Shown in pieces: positions 59,613 through 64,000 of a DNA stretch of 64,000 bases (its first letter is position 1; each line of letters opens with the position of its first letter). The DNA is from Lunularia cruciata. Taxonomy: Eukaryota; Streptophyta; Marchantiopsida; Lunulariales; Lunulariaceae. The position numbers and the translations under genes are program-made. The DNA lies in contig OX419762.1 of assembly GCA_948567375.1 (NCBI GenBank), positions 10,608,001 to 10,672,000 of the forward strand, read 5' to 3'. The notes beneath the pieces are model-generated. The model was not told the origin of the DNA, did not search any database, and worked only from the letters and a program-made list of their open reading frames with translations.

Positions 59613-60611
59613 ATGCTAATGGCAAACAACTTGGTGGTAGAGGTTAAGATTAACTTTGAATTTTGGCCAGAGATTTTAGCTGCTACAAAAACTGATCCGC
59701 AGATTGTAGAAGCGCAATCATCCAAAGGCCTCACCAGCATCCAAGGACTCACCTTTTGTGATGGCAGATTATGGATCCCAAATGTCCCAGAATTACACAC
59801 CACCATTCTAGCAGAATGTCATGATTTGGCCATTGCAGGTCATGTCGGAGTGGATAAGACCTTGGATGTAGTCCAGCGCCATTACTATTAGCCCAAGATG
59901 AGCAACGACATGATGGACTACATGCATAGCTGCCTACTTTGTCAACAAAACAAAGCCTCTAATCAAGCTCTTACAGGGCTCCTTCAACCTCTCCCCACGC
60001 CTACACAACGTTGGGAACAAGTGAGTATGGATCTCGTCTGTGAATTACCCAAGACCACCTCAAGGTTTGACTCCATTGTGGTCTTTGTGGACCGGCTCAG
60101 CAAAATGATTCATGTACGCCCTACCACCAAGGATGTGACCGGTACACAAATAGCTCAATTATACTTAGATGCATTCTTCTCTTACCATGGCCTGTCTAGA
60201 GTACTTATCACCAATAGAGGCACTCAATTCACCAGTTTTTTTTGGCAAACACTCTTTGGTTTCTTCAAAACCAAGTTGGCCATGTCCACAACTTATCACC
60301 CACAAAAAAATGGCCAAACAGAGCGGGCTAATCGTATGATTGAAGACATGTTACGTGGCTTCACCTTAGAAGAGCAAGAGAGTTGGGACACCCTACTCCC
60401 GTTGGTGGAATTTGCTTACAATAATTTAGTGAATACATCCACCCAGGTCACTCTGTTCTTCCTCATGTATGGTGAGCATCCCTTCACACCTTCTAGCTTG
60501 ATGAAGATCCGTCTAGTGGCTACCAAGGTTGATGCCGTCAACACATTTGTTTCTAGAATCCAACACGGTGTGGAGAGCGCCAAGCACAGATTACAGATTG
60601 CACAAAATTGA
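59613..60611 (+). pseudogene. Type-1 integrase, second catalytic Asp replaced by Asn
   Basis: The N-terminal HHCC zinc finger is visible (HDLAIAGHVGVDKTL, then HSCLLCQQNK at about 59930). The core has MDLVCELPKTTSRFDSIVVF (first Asp), VLITNRGTQFTSFFW, where the second Asp would stand before RG but Asn is found, and TTYHPQKNGQTERAN (catalytic Glu). A stop splits finger and core at about 59889. The core frame of 237 codons (59898-60611) is the longest open stretch of the element. Integrase would insert the cDNA, but the Asn would be expected to abolish this. Confidence 0.85.
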
Positions 60612-61090
60612 CAAAAGCAGTATGCTGATGCACACCATAGGCACATGGAGTTCAATGTTGGGGATCAAGTGTAGCTATCAACAACCAACCTCACATTAGT
60701 TGGACCTCGTAAGCTTAGACCTTGTTTTATTAGGCCTTTCTCAATTCTTTGTTGTGTCACCGCTGTGGCCTATCACCTTGAGCTACCACCACACATGAAG
60801 ATCCATCCAATGTTCCATGTTTCCCTTCTACGCAGATATGCTCTCCAATCAGGCCAGGGTCATTCCACACAAGACATTTGACCATGTCCGACACTCATTG
60901 ATGGCACAAAAGAATATGAAGTGGAGCGTATTCTCCAAAATTGCATGCGTGGTACTCGCCGGTGGACTATCTCGTATAGTGGAAAGGTTACCCCCTCTAT
61001 GAAGCAACATGCAAGCCTCCTGCCAATTTGACACATGCACTAGTGTTGGTGAAAGCATTTGAGCAACAAATGCACAACAAGGACATTGAA
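60612..61090 (+). pseudogene. Type-1 integrase tail and chromodomain
   Basis: After the core, HHRHMEFNVGDQV and KLRPCFIRPFSIL, AYHLELPPHMKIHPMFHVSLL form the usual GPF/Y-like tail. KEYEVERILQNCMRGTRRW (about 60912-60970) is the start of a chromodomain. Further pieces follow out of frame up to about 61060. Chromodomains of this class steer integration toward methylated-histone chromatin. Confidence 0.7.
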
Positions 61091-61109
61091 TCTTAAAAGG
61101 AGGGAGGTC

Positions 61110-61336
61110 TATAATACCACAAGCTAGCCATATGATCTAGATGTGAAATTTGTTTGATAACATCTAGAATGATGTTATACATGATGGTCAAAATAGATCA
61201 GAAAGAAGTATCACCAAAAGGGGACTTCTACTAATAGAGTAGGAACCAAAATATGCCTTCAATCTTTGAAGGCAATTTTGGAGGCCTAAACGGATGAATT
61301 AGACCTTGAAAAAGGGCAAAACCCCCCCCCCCCCCT
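61110..61336 (+). repeat. 3' LTR of the type-1 chromovirus, truncated
   Basis: It follows a purine tract (61096-61108). It begins TATAATACC (TG changed to TA) and matches the first 220 bases of the 5' LTR up to the C-run, then stops abruptly. The next base already belongs to the type-2 element. The missing 360 bp and about 740 bp of type 2 were probably removed by one deletion with its edge in the C-run. Confidence 0.85.
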
Positions 61337-61866
61337 CTTGATGGCAAGAGCTCAAGCTATTGTGACAATAGTTGAGTCATATGATGTGCTAGTTGGGGAG
61401 TAGTGTTATACCCCATGGGTTTCAATATCAACTATTGGGAGGAGACAACCTCCTATAGACTAGTTTGGCAGTTGGGTGAGTGACAAGTATGTCACCTACT
61501 AGTATGCTTCAATAGTGGCAATCTTGGCTCACTACAGTTTGTGACCATGGCAACATCAATTTTAGCTTTTAGTGGTAGAGTTACTTGCTTGGTGATTGAT
61601 TGGAGAGGAACGACCATGTAGAGTATACTCCGGTAAGAGAGGAAATCACTCAAATTTGGAGTACAAGTAGGATTTTTCCATCCACCTTGGATGTTCCATT
61701 GTGGAGTTCAGAGGAGGCATTGCAGCAACATGCAAATCAGTTGGTGCAATAAGCTTGGAGTGGAGCCTTTGTACCCCCGAAGAGACCACTGTGAAGATGA
61801 GCGTCCAAAGTCAATTACCTTGACACCTTTGGATACCACACTCATTGCTTGGCAATATCCAATAGA
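61337..61866 (+). mobile_element. Type-2 gypsy, second copy continued: protease end and linker
   Basis: 61340-61560 is collinear with 51738-51950 of the first copy ('agctca.gc.attgtgacaat', 'taccccatgggttt', 'actattgggaggagacaac'). After this point only the present copy continues. The 61691 frame reads DTTLIAWQYPIEGVCLLEL, leading directly into the methyltransferase. Confidence 0.75.
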
Positions 61867-62770
61867 GGGAGTATGTCTATTGGAGTTGTTTGGTGGGATT
61901 AGCACTAGACTAGCTATGGTATTACAAGTGGGTATACAAGTATAGAGGTACTTGTATGTGGAGAGAGATGAGACTGTTAGGCTAGTCTCTCTCCATCATG
62001 TGGTACACTTGGCCTATTGATATGCTACATTATTACATTAGTAGTCAGGGGTTACCAGAAGGCCATACCAGCAAACATTTCCTTACTAGGAGTGCATGTT
62101 CTAGAGAGACATGGGCCTGTTCATTTGGTGCTTTCTAGATGGCCATGTGAAGGACATACACATGTTTACCAAGGCTTGGGTCTTTAGGAACCTTGTTCTG
62201 GTATGTTTTGGGAGATGTTACAGATACTACAACATCTCTAGGTTCATCAATCCATTTCTCCAACTTACATTTTGGAGAATGTCCCTTTAATGTGTGATTC
62301 TTGCACCCAGGGTTGGGCGAGTACACATCAGTTCCATTCTTGGATAGGACTTGTTGTTTCGTTAGATGTAGCTAGAGTGGGATCACAAGCTCATTGTCTT
62401 TGTCTTTGGTGGACAAACCTCTTACCTAGAGAGGTTCTACAACACGCTTATGACAAGATTCATCGACTAGACCACATCATTGTTGATGACATCTTGGATG
62501 TTGGGCGTCAATCTTAGACAATGGTAGTGGTTGATAAGTCACTTATGGCAGTGGTATACCTAGTTAGATACCTTAGAGCAGCTTTTCCCACACTTAAAAG
62601 TTTCCCAGGCTCCCATGCTTTTTGAGAGCAAGGTCTTGGACTGGTTTGGGACTCACAGTTACAACAATTGGTGGAGCCCAATGCCGACGAGAGAGAGCGG
62701 GCAATGGGTTTTTTCATTGGCATTATTGCTATTTCAGTAGTGTTAGAGGTATCTAGGCATCAAGTGTTAG
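61867..62770 (+). pseudogene. DNMT3-like cytosine-5 DNA methyltransferase domain inside the type-2 gypsy element
   Basis: Methyltransferase motifs occur in the family's order. Motif I is CLLELFGGISTRLAMVL (about 61873-61923), followed by an acidic motif-II-like YVERDE. Motif IV reads LVLSRWPCEGHTHV with the catalytic Cys codon at 62146-62148. Motif VI is ILENVPLM (Glu codon 62275-62277). A motif VIII-like stretch is VARVGSQAHCLCLWWTNLLP (62368-62427), recalling the AAHRARYFWGNLP region of DNMT3. A C-terminal ERERAMGF (about 62694-62717) is followed by LNYL. DNMTs transfer a methyl group from SAM to cytosine C5. Motifs IV to VIII share one frame, broken by TAG stops (about 62190-62250), with others before and after. 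Methyltransferases inside retrotransposons are described for charophytes and dinoflagellates. This copy is inactive. Confidence 0.75.
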
Positions 62771-63399
62771 GTTAGGTTATGGGCCTAAACTATTTGACCT
62801 AGATTGTGAGCCTTGGCTTGGCAGAGCAGCATATGATGCACTTGATAGGTATCATCACTCGGACACTTGTGAGCCATGTGCCTATCTAGACAATTCAAGC
62901 ACATGCTGGAGACGATGGACCAAGTGGGCAAGGTATTCTTAGGACATAACCAATGGCTACTAAAGAGAATGGTCTACTTCGAGTCCATCTAGGTGAGCAT
63001 GGTCTACTTGGATTACACCCTTGGTCTACTTGGGATGCAACTAGAGGATGTATGGAGCTTGCAGCCAAAGTAGAGGGAGCTTTTCACACTAAGGTTGGGA
63101 CCTCTAGTGCTTGGAGGCATGACACTACTGCTCCCAAGGGTCCAATGTAATAGCCAATCAATATGTCTTCCACTCCTATCACAATTATAGTGAATACTTG
63201 GGAGCCAGATCTTGGACCCAAGCTTACAAGAGAGGAAAGACGGAGAGTTTGGAGGTTCTTGAGGTGCTACATGAGTTTTTTTGCCTTCAATATGATGGAT
63301 TTAGGTGCTTTGAAGGAACCTGGTATGTGGATTGAGCTTACTAGCAATACACTAGTTTTTTGATGTCCTTATAGATATAAGGACATGGAGTGAGCATTG
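62771..63399 (+). mobile_element. Type-2 linker between methyltransferase and RT
   Basis: Short frames such as ENGLLRVHLGEHGLLGLHPW (62962) and LTREERRRVWRFLRCYMSFF (63220) lie here. The second resembles the segment that precedes RT in gypsy polyproteins, where a domain ends before the 'FAF' and 'E' motifs. Confidence 0.55.
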
Positions 63400-64000
63400 A
63401 TTCAAAGCCGGAGTATTGACCTTTTTGAGGCTAGTTTGGTAGAGATTGCACATGGAAAGTATGCATCAATGACAATGATGCCAACCAAGAAGGATATGCA
63501 TGGCAACTACATAGATTGGTGGATTTATGGAGATTATTATCTTATCAACCGATAGACTAGGGCTGATTGGTATGCCATGCCTACACCGGAGGAGATCTTT
63601 GATGCAATTGGGCATGCAAAGATCTTTAGTACTTTGGATCTTCAAGCATGATATCATTAGTTGTCGATCAGGGAGGAGAATAAGTCCAAGATAAAATTTT
63701 GGGTTATTGATCCTCATGGCAAGGATGTGTTATATCAGTGGAGATTCTTACCATTTGGGTCAAAGAGCGCTCTTGTAAGTTCCAAATGGTCATGGATAGG
63801 ATCCTAGTTGGATTGGATTTTTCTTGGTGCTATATTGATGACATTTTGGTCTATAGAACTATAGTGGAGGAGCATGAGAGATAGTTGTTGGAGGTGTTTG
63901 AGAGGTTGAGATCTCATGGACTCAAATTACATCCTAAGAAGTGTAGGTTCTTCCACAAGCAAGTTGAGTATTTGGGTCACACTATCTACCGCAGAGGACT
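63400..64000 (+). pseudogene. Type-2 reverse transcriptase, cut by the window edge
   Basis: Broken frames give TKKDMHGNYIDWWIYGDYYL, MPTPEEIFDAIGHAKIFSTL, REENKSKIKFWVIDPHGKDV, YQWRFLPFG, then CYIDDILVYRT with catalytic DD, and LKLHPKKCRFFHKQVEYLGH. It is a canonical Ty3/gypsy RT but clearly a different lineage from the type-1 RT. RNase H and integrase should follow beyond 64000. Confidence 0.8.

Larger units (their letters stand above)
54979..61336 (+). mobile_element. Type-1 Ty3/gypsy chromovirus, nearly complete but decayed
   Basis: The order is LTR, primer site, gag, protease, RT, RNase H, integrase, chromodomain, polypurine tract and a truncated LTR, the standard chromovirus layout. The element inserted into the type-2 element. 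Its RT carries a later solo LTR (58085-58510). By eye the two LTRs differ at about 17 of the roughly 220 bases they share, so the insertion is not young. In-frame stops occur in every domain. Confidence 0.9.

Overview
The window looks like nuclear DNA of a land plant, most likely a bryophyte or another early-diverging lineage. It carries an intact 62-residue, three-exon eS30 ribosomal protein gene with a plant-type telo-box upstream, Ty3/gypsy chromoviruses with a tRNA-iMet-like primer site, LINE fragments, and decayed NLR-type genes. The NLR-type genes start with an alpha/beta-hydrolase domain, an architecture I know mainly from liverworts and other bryophytes. There is no prokaryotic gene organisation.

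Layout. 1-3420 is a retroelement graveyard: the 3' end of a chromovirus with its LTR, an opposite-strand gypsy RT relic, and the 3' part of a LINE. 3430-7488 (minus) and 29037-35401 (plus) are two related pseudogenes of hydrolase-NB-ARC-helical-TPR type, called HNT-A and HNT-B here. With their 5' flanks (7489-9250 and 27190-29036) they form the arms of a large inverted duplication. Between the arms lie coding-like debris (10.4-11.7 kb and 14.2-15.1 kb), the intact eS30 gene (15862-16478, minus), and a third NLR-type pseudogene (19230-24501, minus) with hydrolase, NB-ARC, LRR and three C-terminal copies of an 'HSHDQG' domain. 35.4-47.7 kb is very AT-rich and made of diverged interspersed repeats, LINE tails and pieces of the NLR gene flanks.

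47.7-64 kb is a nest of LTR retrotransposons. A Ty3/gypsy family ('type 2') is present twice. Its second copy is interrupted by a nearly complete chromovirus ('type 1', 54979-61336), whose RT is itself split by a 426-bp solo LTR (58085-58510) packed with heat-shock-element-like palindromes. To the right of the chromovirus, type 2 resumes and carries, between its protease region and its reverse transcriptase, a recognisable but decayed DNMT3-like cytosine-5 DNA methyltransferase (about 61867-62770).

How it fits together. The only clearly functional gene is eS30. The NLR-type loci are decayed members of one immune-receptor-like family that was spread and inverted locally. In the two loci where the motif is intact, the hydrolase nucleophile elbow reads GHCLGG, with cysteine where serine is usual. 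A LINE family supplies at least six 5'-truncated 3' ends, several with clear target-site duplications and two of them inside the HNT genes. The best candidates for something new are the methyltransferase-carrying gypsy element, the hydrolase-NB-ARC-TPR architecture with its Cys nucleophile, and the heat-shock-element-rich solo LTR. All coordinates of decayed elements are by eye; identity levels were not computed.
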